The notes beneath the pieces are model-generated. The model worked only from the letters and a program-made list of their open reading frames with translations. It did not search any database and had not been told where the DNA came from. A stretch of DNA of 64,000 bases from Sabellastarte sp. h YS-2021 (Eukaryota; Annelida; Polychaeta; Sabellida; Sabellidae), in NCBI GenBank assembly GCA_964017235.1, contig OZ024936.1, positions 47,295,028 through 47,359,027 of the forward strand. Reading direction: 5' to 3'. The position numbers and the translations under genes were made by a program. Every line of letters starts with the position of its first letter. The stretch's first letter is position 1. Below, piece after piece: positions 43,451-54,409 of the stretch.

Positions 43451-43705
43451 TAAGTGATGGTTGATTGGTGAGTTTTCTTTCTGGTGGTTACAATTTGTAT
43501 TGGTTCTCCGATGTGCCGAGTCTAGTTATATTTGCATCTTTCATTAAGCAAACATTTTGTTTACTTAGTGTCAGTACAAGTTGCTCCCATAAACACTTAG
43601 GCCCCCTCCCCACAGGGGTATATTTGTGTCAACCATAATACTCTGTATGTCACGCTTCAACCATGTCCCGTCCGCGGATACACTGCATCGAGATGCAATC
43701 TCTAG

Positions 43706-44406
43706 TTCAGATTTCACTGTTGCATATGGCAGTATGAAGCATATATGTTAGTTGTGATCATATAATATATTGAAATATAATGAACTTTTATAATACATGT
43801 ATTGTCATTGCTTTATAATTATGTCAATCTTTGGATATTTTGGAACCACCTCGGTAACATAATTTTCTTTTGCACATTTCACTCCATTGATAAAATCAAT
43901 TGATTTGCACAAGCAGTAATATTGCTTTTATTCTGCTTTATTCATTCAAATTATGAAATTAAAATAATTTGTAATCTCTTCCAGTGTGGTTTTCCACATG
44001 TTCTAAGAATGTACCTCTGTTATAGAGTGACTGAAATGCACAAAAAATTACTTTGGGTGAATACCCCAGGACAGAATTGTTAGAATACTGAAACCTTGCT
44101 CGATGTCTAAAACCCACCTATTGCATACCCACATCATTTTCTGAGTTTAAGCCAAAGATTATCCTAAATTTGCAATGAACATTTCACAAACTTGGTGTCA
44201 GTGTACCTTAGTAATGCAGTGATCACTTCAAAGTGGGTTTTTAAATCGAGTTCAACAGCTGGAAAAGGCATGAGGTCTATTGACATGATCTGCAATGAAA
44301 TACAAGACTTGGTTACACACTAAGCATAATCTAACATCAAATGCATTTTGAGAACACAGGCCTCCACCGAGTAACTCATTTCCACCACTCACTGTTTTAC
44401 TGTTGT
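43706..44406. other. Intergenic sequence, nothing recognised
   Basis: AT-rich; no gene, RNA or repeat seen. Confidence 0.5.
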
Positions 44407-44534
44407 GGGGCCGTATTCACAAAAGATATAAAGCTCAAGTAAGCCAAATATCAGCTCAAATTTACAGCAGTTTATACTAAACTCGAACTATTTTTTGGTG
44501 ACCTTGTCCTTGATCCCCTTTGTGAATATGGGCC
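44407..44534. mobile_element. Short MITE (128 bp), ends GGGCCGTATTCACAAA
   Basis: Left GGGGCCGTATTCACAAA and right TTTGTGAATATGGGCC are inverted repeats. The interior is unique and non-coding. No clear target duplication. Confidence 0.8.
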
Positions 44535-44697
44535 TTGTATCGTAATATCTGGACCTTTGCTAGGATCTGGATCAAACGTGGGTATATTATAGACATTGCG
44601 TGAGTGTCTTGTATATTTTGTCTAGCAAGTTGACGGTAGATTACTGAGGAACATGCACGTATATTGAAACGGCCCGGTCTCACAGTGATAAAAGGTC

Positions 44698-44850
44698 CTT
44701 AAAAATTCCTGGATCCATACGTTGATCCAGCACCATCAAAACCCTGCCATCTGTGTCCTTGTGCTATTGTCCACATATTCTGAAAATTTCATCAAAATCT
44801 GAAAATAACTTTTTGAGTTATTTTAGCAGACAACAAACTCCGCCCATAAC
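44698..44850 (-). repeat. Minus-strand fragment of the 47492 element family
   Basis: On the minus strand: ATAACTCAAAAAGTTATTTT, TTTTGATGAAATTTTCAGAA and GGATCCAGGAATTTTTAAGG, the same phrases as at 49060-49340. Ends lost. Confidence 0.8.
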
Positions 44851-44929
44851 ATATTCTTGGCAGATATTATGTGTCAATCAGCAAATTTGTCCCCGGTTAA
44901 AACCAACTGAGACGTACGTGGTTCATTTG

Positions 44930-45165
44930 CAGACAAAGTCAAAGATAAGCTTGCACGTCCCATTCAATAGCCAGGGTCATGTGAGGACGGAGCCTGAACA
45001 TTTTCTAGTTGTGGGATTTATATATCCCATTCCACTGAGCCACGGTCATATATAAGGACGAGCCCTGAGCATTTGCCAGTTGTGGGATTCAAACCTGTAG
45101 AGGTGACAGGCTGTGATTAGATGCCAAACGTGTAAAGCACTGGGCCAAGTACCAGTACTGGACTA
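44930..45165 (-). repeat. tRNA-derived SINE on the minus strand
   Basis: On the minus strand a B box CAGGTTTGAATCCCAC (near 45085) is followed by a body ending CATGACCCTGGCTATTGAAT, which parallels TATGACCCTGGCTGTTGAAC at the 3' part of the 47.1-kb SINE. Head fold not preserved. Confidence 0.55.
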
Positions 45166-45172
45166 ACTACTA

Positions 45173-45243
45173 GTATCTGTAGCTCAATGGTAGAGCTACA
45201 GATTCACTTCGCATGTGAAAGGTCCTGGGGGCTATATCTTGGT
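45173..45243 (+). pseudogene. tRNA-Ala-like pseudogene
   Basis: Has an intact D-arm (GCTCAATGGTAGAGC) and an anticodon arm TTCAC-TTCGCAT-GTGAA (anticodon CGC), but a 6-nt insertion between them, a broken T-arm and no acceptor stem. It resembles the array tRNA (GTGAAAGGTCCTGG shared) and is probably a dispersed relic of it. Confidence 0.6.
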
Positions 45244-45589
45244 CTCAAATCCTAAAATTTTTCAAAACTGTAAACAAAAATACTTCTGACATTTGTCTTT
45301 ATCCCATACACCAAATATATTCTTCTCTTCGTCTTTGATTTGGTCATATAACTTTAAGACTGCCTCACATTAAATTTAAAATAGAATCTACCACATAGTT
45401 TCTAAAAGGTATTCTGGTGTTAAGTGATTATAGCAGGTTTTCAACTGCAAAACGGGATATAACCCTTTCTGATCCAAGTGTCAGCAGTGAGTGCATGGGC
45501 ACGATTTGCACAATACAACAACATGTTCAGAGAAATTTACATCCACATCAACAATATTCAGTTAAACAAATATCCAAGATAATAACATT

Positions 45590-45720
45590 GTTCGATGTAC
45601 ATTATCTTACTTTCTCACTAGCTGCTGCTATTGAATGGAAGAGCTCCCTCAATTCACAAGAAAGCAAGATAGTGCCTCTGGGTTTAGACAACAATTAAAG
45701 AGTTATGTGTTCTGATTAGT
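45590..45720 (+). pseudogene. LINE ORF2 C-terminal remnant
   Basis: FSLAAAIEWK in one frame and, after a frameshift, ELPQFTRKQDSASGFRQQLK with SYVF and stop give the WNxLPxxxR...SxxxFRxxLKSYLF ending of CR1-type LINEs. Directly followed by the poly(C) tract. Confidence 0.6.
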
Positions 45721-45725
45721 CTAAC

Positions 45726-45727
<2 letters not shown>

Positions 45728-45759
<32 letters not shown>

Positions 45760-45771
45760 ACACACACACAC
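45728..45771 (+). repeat. Poly(C)32 plus (CA)n microsatellite
   Basis: Thirty-two consecutive C residues followed by about six CA repeats. Length is likely unreliable in any assembly. Confidence 0.97.
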
Positions 45772-46855
45772 TTTTCTCTCCTGTTGGGCCCTAACGTGGA
45801 CCATGGACTCGTGGGATTAGGACTATCCCTTCTTGCAGATCATATTCTTACAGGTAGCCTTGCTGAAGCTCAAGTTTCTTTGCAGTTAGGAAAAGTTTCC
45901 AGTTCAGATAATGGAGTTTCAGTTTCTATAATGTACTCATACCTGCACTAACTTTATAGCAGCATACAGCTAAGTCTCTGTCTGATACAGTTCTATCTCT
46001 TAACATGTATGAGTGCTTTATGAATACCAAATATCTGTGTGCTTGTTTGAAAAGATATCATGCAAATTTGAGCCTTACGCAAGGCTACCTTAGATGATGG
46101 CTGCATCATTTTGGCGCTTAAATATTCATCCATTTTAAAGTTTTATTATCTCTTTTACATTTTAATCCATTCCAGTGTTTTTGTTATGTGATAAACCCAC
46201 ACGTGAGTTAAACAATTCTAGAGAAAACTACAGCACTCACCACACTATAAATTTAGCTTACAAAAATTGGTTGAACTTATTTTTTTATCCAGATCGATAA
46301 TTTATATTTGTCCTTTTTAACATCGTGCAAGTCCACCCGGGGGGGCGAGGGTTGAATTTTTCACTAGAATATGTTGTTCACTGGCGTCTACACGGGTGAC
46401 TGTTTCAATCACTGTGTGTTTTGATAGTTGTTAGAGTGACACACATAATGTCAAACCAACGACTGACGTTTGTTTAATTCGCCAGCACAAACCAATCACG
46501 CTTTTTCAAACTGAATAAAGGACAACATGTTAGGGTTTATGTGCAAGGAAACTTACTTCATATATTTGTGGAAAATTTGCAATTTTTCAATGTTTATGAA
46601 TACAGAAGAACAGGATATATCGTATTGGGTATGGCTCTAAAATTGTATCATTAAAACAATGCTTATTCGTCTTATTTTACTGGATATGTAAGGTATATTT
46701 TCATTTATTTTTAAGTGGCTCATTATTTGCAAACTACAATTCAGCATACGTCATCCTTTTAGTCGTGTACGATATACTTTGATGCTCAATGTACATACAT
46801 GGGTGGATGATGTTTGGTCACAGAATATATTTTCTATCATAAAGGTGATGACAAC
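45772..46855. other. Intergenic sequence, nothing recognised
   Basis: AT-rich with no gene. CCCGGGGGGGCGAGG at 46337 is an isolated GC island of ~15 bp without context. Confidence 0.5.
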
Positions 46856-46965
46856 CAGCATGCCGTTGATACTTCCTGGAAATTTGGTCAAAATTTGTTT
46901 ATAACTTTTTTCCAGGTTATTTTGTAATCAAACTTGCAAACAAACAAACGCCGCCAGTAATATAT
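46856..46965 (-). repeat. Minus-strand fragment with 'AAATTTTGACCAAATTTCC' phrase
   Basis: On the minus strand: GGCGGCGTTTGTTTGTTTGC, then AAGTTATAAACAAATTTTGA and CCAAATTTCCAGGAAGTATC. Same layout (T/G-rich head, CTNNAAAGTTAT, AAATTT) as the 47492 element, diverged. Confidence 0.6.
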
Positions 46966-47117
46966 ATATATCCTCATTTGGCAAAAGTAACAATCCATGC
47001 TTGTGTGAACAAGTGCAAAGATAAACTGAAAATGCTGTGGTTCATAACTGGTGCCGTTTTAAGAAAATATTTGGTCCAGTCTTAAATATCACATTTTATC
47101 TTAGCATACAATTGTGA

Positions 47118-47312
47118 TTTACAGGCCCCGGGCACTTCATGTTGGAAAGTTGTTAGTTACTTGCCGATGCCCGGGGGTTTACAGTGCAGAATCTCGACGA
47201 TTCTTAACCAACTATAGTATTTACTGGTTCCTCCACCCGTAAACTGGTAGTCACAATATGACCCTGGCTGTTGAACACGATGTAAAACAAAAATAAATCT
47301 AAATTAAATTTA
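47118..47312 (+). repeat. SINE-like element (head degraded)
   Basis: Body GTTTACAGTGCAGAATCTCG, TATTTACTGGTTCCTCC, ACTGGTAGTCACAATATGAC and tail AAAACAAAAATAAATCTAAA correspond, segment by segment, to the SINE at 49754-49980. The tRNA head region is too diverged to fold. Confidence 0.6.
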
Positions 47313-47491
47313 TAGACTGTCACAAAGTAGGTCGTAGACTCGTAGCTACTTCGTTTTCAAATAATCCATGATTGTATGTGTCATATGCACACTTTATACA
47401 ATTAAACACTAAATATACCACTGGCAGGTGGTTACATTGTGGAGGTGATCTGGATCCTAATTAAGATTGAAGAATTTTATGAAGGCTTTTT

Positions 47492-49607
47492 ACCTCCGTC
47501 AAAGAGGTTATAGTTTGCCTGGGTTTGTCTGTCCGTCTGTTTGTTTGTTTGTGAACAACAAAACTCAAAAACTTATGGACGGATTTTCATAAAATTTTCA
47601 GAATATGTCCAAAACGAAAAGGTAAAAGGAAGAAGTGATTAGATTTTGGGAGTGATTCGGATCACTGTCTGGATCTTCTGTATCCATGAAATTTCCCAGC
47701 AGGCAATAGGATATCAAAAAGAAATCAAAAAGACACTGGGCAAGACATCAGAAACTGATGCTTATTTGAAATTCGAAATGACATCATATGTTAAATGTCA
47801 AACAGATCTTTAGTAGCCTAGTCTATTTGACATCTCCAAAAGCCATAAAAATGACATCTAGTAGCCGATATAAATTTGATATCAGCATAAGACATCAATA
47901 TGATCACCCAATTTGGACTGACTTCGTGTCTATATGACATCAGAAACTGACATCAATTTGATGTACTGATATAAAAATCTGATTGACATCATTTCACAAG
48001 TGCTGAAACTAATTTTCAGTAATAAAAATATTGGTTAATAACATTTTGTTTTCACAGTTAATATCACATTACATTGCCTTAACTACCATTTGTGTACACT
48101 TACCTGACACAGCCTTAAGTGATTTCCATGTACTATAAAGATTATTCCATGGGAGAAAAATAATTAATGTTCAGTGGCAACCAGTTCAAAAATTTATACC
48201 ATTTGTAAAGATACAAATTATGGGTACAAAAGTTTGAATATTAGAAGCCCTTTTTCTGAACTTTTATCTTTATTTATTCAATCTTTGGCTTGGTTGCAAA
48301 CACTAAAGTATACATTTGTTTACAAAACAACATATTTCTTGTAAAGTTTTGCTGTCACACAGCATTTTAGTTACAGTTTTAAACATAATTGTTTTGTCTG
48401 TACCAAAACTTAATTATTTTTGTCAAAGCAACATCACAGAGACTAGAGGCCAAGTTAGTAGGTTCAGCATCTAATCAAAGGTTGTCACCTCTGCCTAGGT
48501 TTGACCCTACTCATGTGAAAAAGCTGAGGGCCTGTCCTAATATGACCCTGGCTGGTGTACAGGATGATATTACATTTGTAATATTCCGAAAAATGATATA
48601 ATTTTATAGAATACTGATGTTAATCCGATCTCAAATGATATGATGATACTCCACTTGAAATGTTTTAACAAAGTGACATCATATTAATATCATTAAGATG
48701 TCAGAAACAATGCCCGAGTAGAATATCAGGTCACATCATATTATTCGAACATCATATTTTCATCATTTGACATGACTACAAAAAGTCATGTTGGGATGGT
48801 GTCAATTTTATGTCATTGAATAGGATAATACAATCACATTAGGTCTGGTTATCATTTTGTCATCTAGTTGATATTGTAGGTATGTTATTGACATAAAGTC
48901 ATGTCATGTCACATAAACTGGATGTCAGATTTGTGTCAGATGACGTGACCACCTTAAATCATGTCCGAGTGATAGTTACTTGATGTCATATACTAACATG
49001 ACCAAAACATGATGTCAAGAATTGGACCTGTGCCTGCTGGGTTAATTGTTAAAGAAAGATAGCTCAAAAACTTATGGAGGGATTTTGATGAAATTTTCAG
49101 AATATGTGAGAAATTGGTAAAGGAAGAAGTGATTAGATTTTGGGAGTGATCCGGATCACTGTCTGGATCTTCTGGATCCCTGAATTCTTTAAAGGAAGAT
49201 AATTCGAAAAGTTGTGGACAGATTCCGATGAAATTTTCAGGACATGTCCAAAATGGGAAAAGGAAGAAGTGATTAGATTTTCGGTGTGATCTGGATCATT
49301 GTCTAGATCTTCTGGATCCAGGTATTTTTTAAAGGAAGATAACTCAAAAAGTTATGGATGGATTTGGATGAAATTTTTATTAAATGTCTGAAATGGGACA
49401 AGGAACAAAGCGTAAAAAATACAATATCAATGCTTATGGTAGGTTTTCAAAGCCCAGGAATTATTTTATGGAGAAGACACAGCATTGGGGGAGTGAGCTG
49501 CCTTGGCGGAGGTCTGCGCTCTCTGAGTGTATTATCACTGCATTCAAAAGCAATATATTAGAGGTGTTTGGTGCCTTGACAAAGCTTTGCCCTCTCCGAG
49601 TGCTCTT
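47492..49607 (+). mobile_element. 'CCTCCGTCAAAGAGG' repeat element, split by a nested element
   Basis: Starts with hairpin CCTC-CGTCAAA-GAGG, then a (TTTG)n head (TTTGTCTGTCCGTCTGTTTG) and units with ACTCAAAAACTTATGGACGG, ATGAAATTTTCAGAATATGT and AGTGATTAGATTTTGGGAGT. It is split at 47694/49042, continues with three ~125-bp units (49050-49400), and ends with CTTGGCGGAGGTCTGCGCTC and CTCTCCGAGTGCTC near 49607. The GGCGGAGG near the 3' end is the inverse of the 5' CCTCCG. A repeat of this style is widespread in animal genomes; its class is unsettled to me. Non-coding. Confidence 0.7.
47695..49041. mobile_element. 1.35-kb element with CCCAGCAGGCA ends and GACATCA motifs
   Basis: Perfect 11-bp inverted ends CCCAGCAGGCA / TGCCTGCTGGG. 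Both ~400-bp subterminal regions are packed with TGACATCA / TGATGTCA-type motifs in both orientations. The centre (48000-48600) is unrelated AT-rich sequence with a SINE-like piece (AATATGACCCTGGCTGGTGT). Inserted in the middle of the 47492 element, whose phrase reads through when it is removed. Non-autonomous DNA transposon, superfamily unknown. Confidence 0.8.
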
Positions 49608-49753
49608 AATTGTTTTTTATTATTGGTATGATCTTTATATTTGATGCATGTTTTGTTTGCACTTTGAAGCAAGCATTGTTATGACTTTATGCTGAAAAGA
49701 TCATTATTTGTAAGATTTATGATGATCCATAATCTTTCAATGTACAAACCAAG

Positions 49754-49982
49754 GGGCCACGGTGGCAGAGTGGTAACACTATCGCCTCCCAGTTTTGAGG
49801 TCGGGGTTTGGTTCCCGGCCCTGCCTCAAGTGGGAAAGCTGGTAGTCGCTTTCCATTGGTTGGCAGTTTACAGTACAGAACCTTGACTAGCTGTATGTAT
49901 TGGTTTTCTCTGCCCTTCCAACTACCTGTCATGATATGACCTGTACAGTGTTGAAAGCGACATGCACAAACCATAAATTTAA
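49754..49982 (+). repeat. tRNA-derived SINE
   Basis: Head GGGGCCACGGTGGCAGAGTG with A box TGGCAGAGTGGT, and B box GGTTTGGTTCCC closed by GGCCC, then a body GGGAAAGCTGGTAGTCGCTT, CAGTTTACAGTACAGAACCT and TGATATGACCTGTACAGTGT. Body shared with 47118-47312. Total ~230 bp. Confidence 0.7.
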
Positions 49983-50394
49983 CTGGCATATTTTTTCGAA
50001 TCGAGTCACCTGTTAAACCTTGTGTGGATGAAACTCAGTGGTTGTGTTTGCTTTTCCTTGTTAAAGTTCCTTGTATCAATCCAATCATCTCGTAAGAATT
50101 AAAAGACAAGTTATCCTGGTTTTAACTTCATGAACTCCTACAAAATGAAAACTGACAGTAGTTTGTATGTTTTTTTAATGTAACAGTTTTAATGTGGCTC
50201 AGTGAAAGGCCCTGGAATCAATGAACAAAATATCCAGAGAATTAATAGACAGGCTATCAAAATATATTTTATGCCATAGTAAAAGGTAGCGATCCTTCCT
50301 TCCGTCCTTCCTTAGCTTCCTTTATTTTTCAGTATTCAAAAGAGCAAGCATTGTCATCGACCTATTTTAATATAATGTAACCAGTTATCATTAT
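49983..50394. other. Sequence left of the tRNA array, nothing recognised
   Basis: AT-rich; no gene. ATTGTCATCGACC near 50350 has no parallel in the array, so the array boundary lies at or shortly before 50395. Confidence 0.5.
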
Positions 50395-50463
50395 GGGGAT
50401 ATAACTCAGTGGTAGAGTGTTTGATTCACAGATGAAGGGTCCTGGAATATATTCCCTGCATAA
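50395..50463 (+). pseudogene. Degenerate tRNA-Ala copy at array edge
   Basis: GGGGATATAACTCAGTGGTA, then GAGTGTTTGATTCACAGATG keeps the outline of the array tRNA, but the anticodon loop (no TGC), T-arm and 3' acceptor strand are lost. First recognisable unit of the array. Confidence 0.75.
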
Positions 50464-51210
50464 CGAAAGTGATATGTGTCACACATTTTGCACTTTACTT
50501 TTATGCCCGATGACAGGGTTCTCATACTACTTTGAACGTTTTCACATCATCTTGCCTGAAGCTATGATTGGCAAAGTGACAATGAATGGCTTGTGATATA
50601 ATTACAAGTTATGACATGGAAATGTTTTCTTGTATTCCAGTTGAATTTTGATATACTTGTCTGACATCTTTATTGATGTGTTGCAATCAAAAGAGTTTTT
50701 CTCAATTGTTGATTCAAATTTTCCATAATTTTATTCACCATCTGCTTTAATTGCAGTGATTTTTCTTTGTGCAGATGTGAAATGGGGTAAATTCAGTTGA
50801 TCTCCAATATAATAGAAGACTTGATTGAAGCTCTTTTAGGTTCACTGACATATTGTACTCACGATTGCCTTGCATGTTTCCACATAATCTTTTCTGAAGC
50901 TATGATGAACAAAGCGATAATGATTGCCTTTTTACATATTTACAAGTTACTGCATGGAAATGTTTGCTTGACTTCTAGTTCAATTTTAAGATACTTGATA
51001 CTTGTCTGATATCTTGGTTAATGTGTCACACATGCACTCTACCAACATTATATCATTGCCTGAGATTAAAGCTTACATGTTCTTGCTTTATGTTTTTAAT
51101 ACCTTATTGTCTTTTGATTTGAAAATATTTTGATGGGTGATGCCTCAATGATGATGCAGATTTATCAGAGTTACAATGAATATCTTGACACAAAATGTTA
51201 GAAAATTTAT

Positions 51211-51282
51211 GGGGATGTAGCTCAGTGGTAGAGCGTTCGCTTTGCATATGAAAGTTCCTGAGATCAATCCCCAGCATCTCCA
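51211..51282 (+). pseudogene. tRNA-Ala(UGC) copy 1, mutated
   Basis: Same 72-nt outline as the other copies, anticodon TGC, but the anticodon stem is broken at the loop-closing pair (CATATGAA instead of CATGTGAA) and the T-stem has CTGAG opposite CCCAG. Variable loop is also changed (AGTTC). Probably not functional. Confidence 0.75.
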
Positions 51283-52268
51283 ATTGATAATTAAGCTTAC
51301 ACACAGAATGGTGTCTTTTTCAATGGTATGGTCTCAATCAAAAGAGTTTGGCCTCAATTTAGAATCAAAATTATCGTAATTTTATCAGTCATCCACTTTT
51401 ATGGCAATGAATTTACTTTACATGGATATAACATCTGATTAATTCAGTTGATCTTTAATAGAATTAAAGCTCCGATGTTCTTGCTTTTCACTTTTTGTAC
51501 CTTCTTGTCCTTTCATTTGAAAATAAGTGACATGTGTCACACATTTTACACTTTTATGCCCGCTAACAAAGGGTTGTTATACTACATTGAATGTTTCCAC
51601 ATTATCTTGTCTGAAGCTATGATTGGAAAAGTGATAATGATTAGCTTGTGATATAATTACAAGTTTTGACATGGAAATGTTTTCTTATCTTCCAGTTGAA
51701 TTTCGATATACTTCTCTGACATCTTTATTGATGTGTCACAATCAAAAGAGTTTTTTTCTCTATTGTTTATTCAAGTTTACCATAATTTTATTCACCGCCT
51801 GCTTGAATTGCAGTGATTTTTCTTTGTGCAGATGTGAAATGAGGTAAATTCAGTTGATCTCCAATATAATAGAAGACTTGATTGAAGCTCTTTTAGGTTC
51901 ACTGACATATTGTACTCAGACTGCCTTGCATGTTTCCACATCATCTTTTCTGAAGCTATGATGAACAAAGAGATAATGATTGCCTTTCTACATATTTACA
52001 AGTTACTGCATGGAAATGTTTTCTTGACTTCTAGTTCAATTTTAAGATACTTGATACTTGTCTGACATCTTTATTGATGTGTCACACATGCACTCTACAA
52101 ACATTATATCATTGCCTGAGATTAAAGCTTACATGTTCTTGCTTTATGTTTTTAATACCTTATTGTCTTTTGATTTGAAAATATATTTTGATGGGTGATG
52201 CCTCTATGATGATGCAGATTTATCAGAGTGACAATGAATATCTTGACACAAAATGTTAGAAAATATAT

Positions 52269-52340
52269 GGGGATGTGGCTCAGTGGTAGAGCGTTCGCTT
52301 TGCATGTGAAAGGTCCTGGGATCAATCCCCAGCATCTCCA
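52269..52340 (+). tRNA. tRNA-Ala(UGC) copy 2
   Basis: Differs from the consensus copy by one base (G instead of A at tRNA position 9). All stems pair; anticodon TGC; G3-T70 kept. The A box (TGGCTCAGTGG) still fits the consensus. Confidence 0.88.
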
Positions 52341-53326
52341 ATTGATAATTGTGCTTACACACACAATGGTTTCTTTTTCAATAGTATGGTCTTAATGAAA
52401 AGAGTTTGGCGTCAATTTAGAATCAAAATTATCGTAATTTCATTGGTCATCCACTTTTATGGCAATGAATTTGCTTCACACGGATATAACATCTGATTAA
52501 TTCAGTTGATCTTTAATAGAATTAAAGCTCCGATGTTCTTGCTTTTCACTTTTTGTACCTTCTTGTCCTTTCATTTGAAAATCAAGTGACATGTGTCACA
52601 CATTTTACACTTTTATGCCCGCTGATATAGGGTTGTTATACTACATTGAATGTTGACAAATCATCTTGTCTGAACCTATGATTGGCAAAGTGATAATGAT
52701 TAGCTTGTGATATAATTACAAGTTATGACATGGAAATGTTTTCTTGTCTTCCAGTTGAATTTCGATATACTTGTCTGACATCTTTATTGATGTGTCGCAA
52801 TCAAAAGATTTTTTTCTCAATTGTTTATTCAAGTTTACCATAATTTTATTCACCACCTGCTTTAATTGCAGTGATTTTTCTTTGTGCAGATGTGAAATGA
52901 GGTAAATTCAGTTGATCTCCAATATAATAGAAGACTTGATTGAAGCTCTTTTAGGTTCACTGACATATTGTACTGAGACTGCCTTGCATGTTTCCACATC
53001 ATCTTTTGTGAAGCTATGATGAACAAAGAGATAATGATTGCCTTTTTTCATATTTACAAGTTACTGCATGGAAATATTTTCTTGACTTTTAGTTCAATTT
53101 TAAGATACTTGATACTTGTCTGACATCTTTATCGATGTGTCTCACATGCACTCTACCAACATTATATCATTGCCTGAGATTAAAGCTTACATGTTCTTGC
53201 TTTATGTTTTTAATACCTTATTGTCTTTTGATTTGAAAATATATTTTGATGGGTGATGCCTCTATGATGATGCAGATTTATCACAGTGACAATGAATATC
53301 TTGACACAAAATGTTAGAAAATATAT

Positions 53327-53398
53327 GGGGATGTAGCTCAGTGGTAGAGCGTTCGCTTTGCATGTGAAAGGTCCTGGGATCAATCCCCAGCATCTCCA
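53327..53398 (+). tRNA. tRNA-Ala(UGC) copy 3 (consensus)
   Basis: 72 nt without intron: acceptor GGGGATG/CATCTCC, D-arm GCTC-AGTGGTA-GAGC, anticodon arm TTCGC-TTTGCAT-GTGAA (anticodon TGC, one G-T pair), variable AGGTC, T-arm CTGGG-ATCAATC-CCCAG, discriminator A. The third acceptor pair is G-U, the main identity element for alanyl-tRNA synthetase. A at position 54 in place of T is also found in several animal tRNA-Ala genes. A and B boxes (TAGCTCAGTGG, GGGATCAATCC) are present. The nearest T-run (TTTTT) lies ~33 nt downstream, rather far for a Pol III terminator. Charged product would read GCA codons (and other GCN by wobble). Confidence 0.93.
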
Positions 53399-54337
53399 AC
53401 TGATAATTGAGCTTACACACAGAATGGTGTCTTTTTCAATAGTATGGTCTTAATCAAAAGAGTTTGGCCTCAATTTAGAATCAAAATTATCGTAATTTCA
53501 TTGGTCATCCACTTTTATGGCAATGAATTTACTTTACACGGATATAACATCTGAATAATTCAGTTGATCTTTAATAGAATTAAAGCTCCGATGTTCTTGC
53601 TTTTCACTTTTTGTACCATCTTGTCCTTTCATTTGAAAATAAAGTGACATGTGTCACACATTTTACACTTTTATGCCCGCTAACAAAGGGTTCTTATACT
53701 ACATTGAATGTTTCCACATCATCTTGTCTGAAGGTATGATTGGAAAAGTGATAATGATTAGCTTGTGATATAATTACAGGTTATGACATGGAAATGTTTT
53801 CTTGTCTTCCAGTTGAATTTTGATATACTTGTCTGACATCTTTATTGATGTGTCGCAATCAAGAGTTTTTTCTCAATTGTTTATTCAAGTTTACCATAAT
53901 TTTATTCACCGCCTGCTTTAATTGCAGTGATTTTTCTTTGCGCAGATGTGAAATGAGGTAAATTCAGTTGATCTCCAATATAATAGAAGACTTGATTGAA
54001 GCTCTTTTAGGTTCACTGACATATTGTACTCAGACTGCCTTGCATGTTTCCACATCATCTTTTCTGACAAGTTACTGCATGGAAATGTTTTCTTGACTTC
54101 TAGTTCAATTTTAAGATACTTGATACTTGTCTGACATCTTTATCGATGTGTCACACATGCACTCTACCAACATTATATCATTGCCTGAGATTAAAGCTTA
54201 CATGTTCTTGCTTTATGTTTTTAATACCTTATTGTCTTTTGATTTGAAAATATATTTTGATGGGTGATGCCTCTATGATGATGCAGATTTATCAGATTGA
54301 CAATGAATATCTTGACACAAAATGTTAGAAAATATAT

Positions 54338-54409
54338 GGGGATGTAGCTCAGTGGTAGAGCGTTCGCTTTGCATGTGAAAGGTCCTGGGATCAATCCCCA
54401 GCATCTCCA
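54338..54409 (+). tRNA. tRNA-Ala(UGC) copy 4
   Basis: Identical to copy 3 over 72 nt. The interval from copy 3 is 1011 bp because of a deletion of ~44 bp in the preceding spacer. Confidence 0.93.

Larger units (their letters stand above)
40509..43705 (+). mobile_element. Hairpin-headed element IV with ~150-bp tandem core
   Basis: The 5' hairpin TATCCCC-G-GAC-GAAA-GTC-GGGGATA (40509-40533) is shared with the 13356 element, then ACTTAGGATTCAGTACAG and CGCCGCCGCCCCCACCACTG. The proposed 3' end is hairpin TGCATC-GA-GATGCA followed by ATCTCTAG at 43705 and TT; GTCCGCGGATAC just upstream is an inverted echo of the 5' arm. A short 3' hairpin ~10 nt before CTAG is the classical Helitron/Helentron end. 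The interior contains at least two unrelated insertions (about 41040-41520 and 42960-43310). Confidence 0.6.

Noticed and set aside
45728-45771. Poly(C) tract as a functional element
   Set aside because: A plain homopolymer plus CA microsatellite; most likely slippage and possibly an assembly artefact in length.
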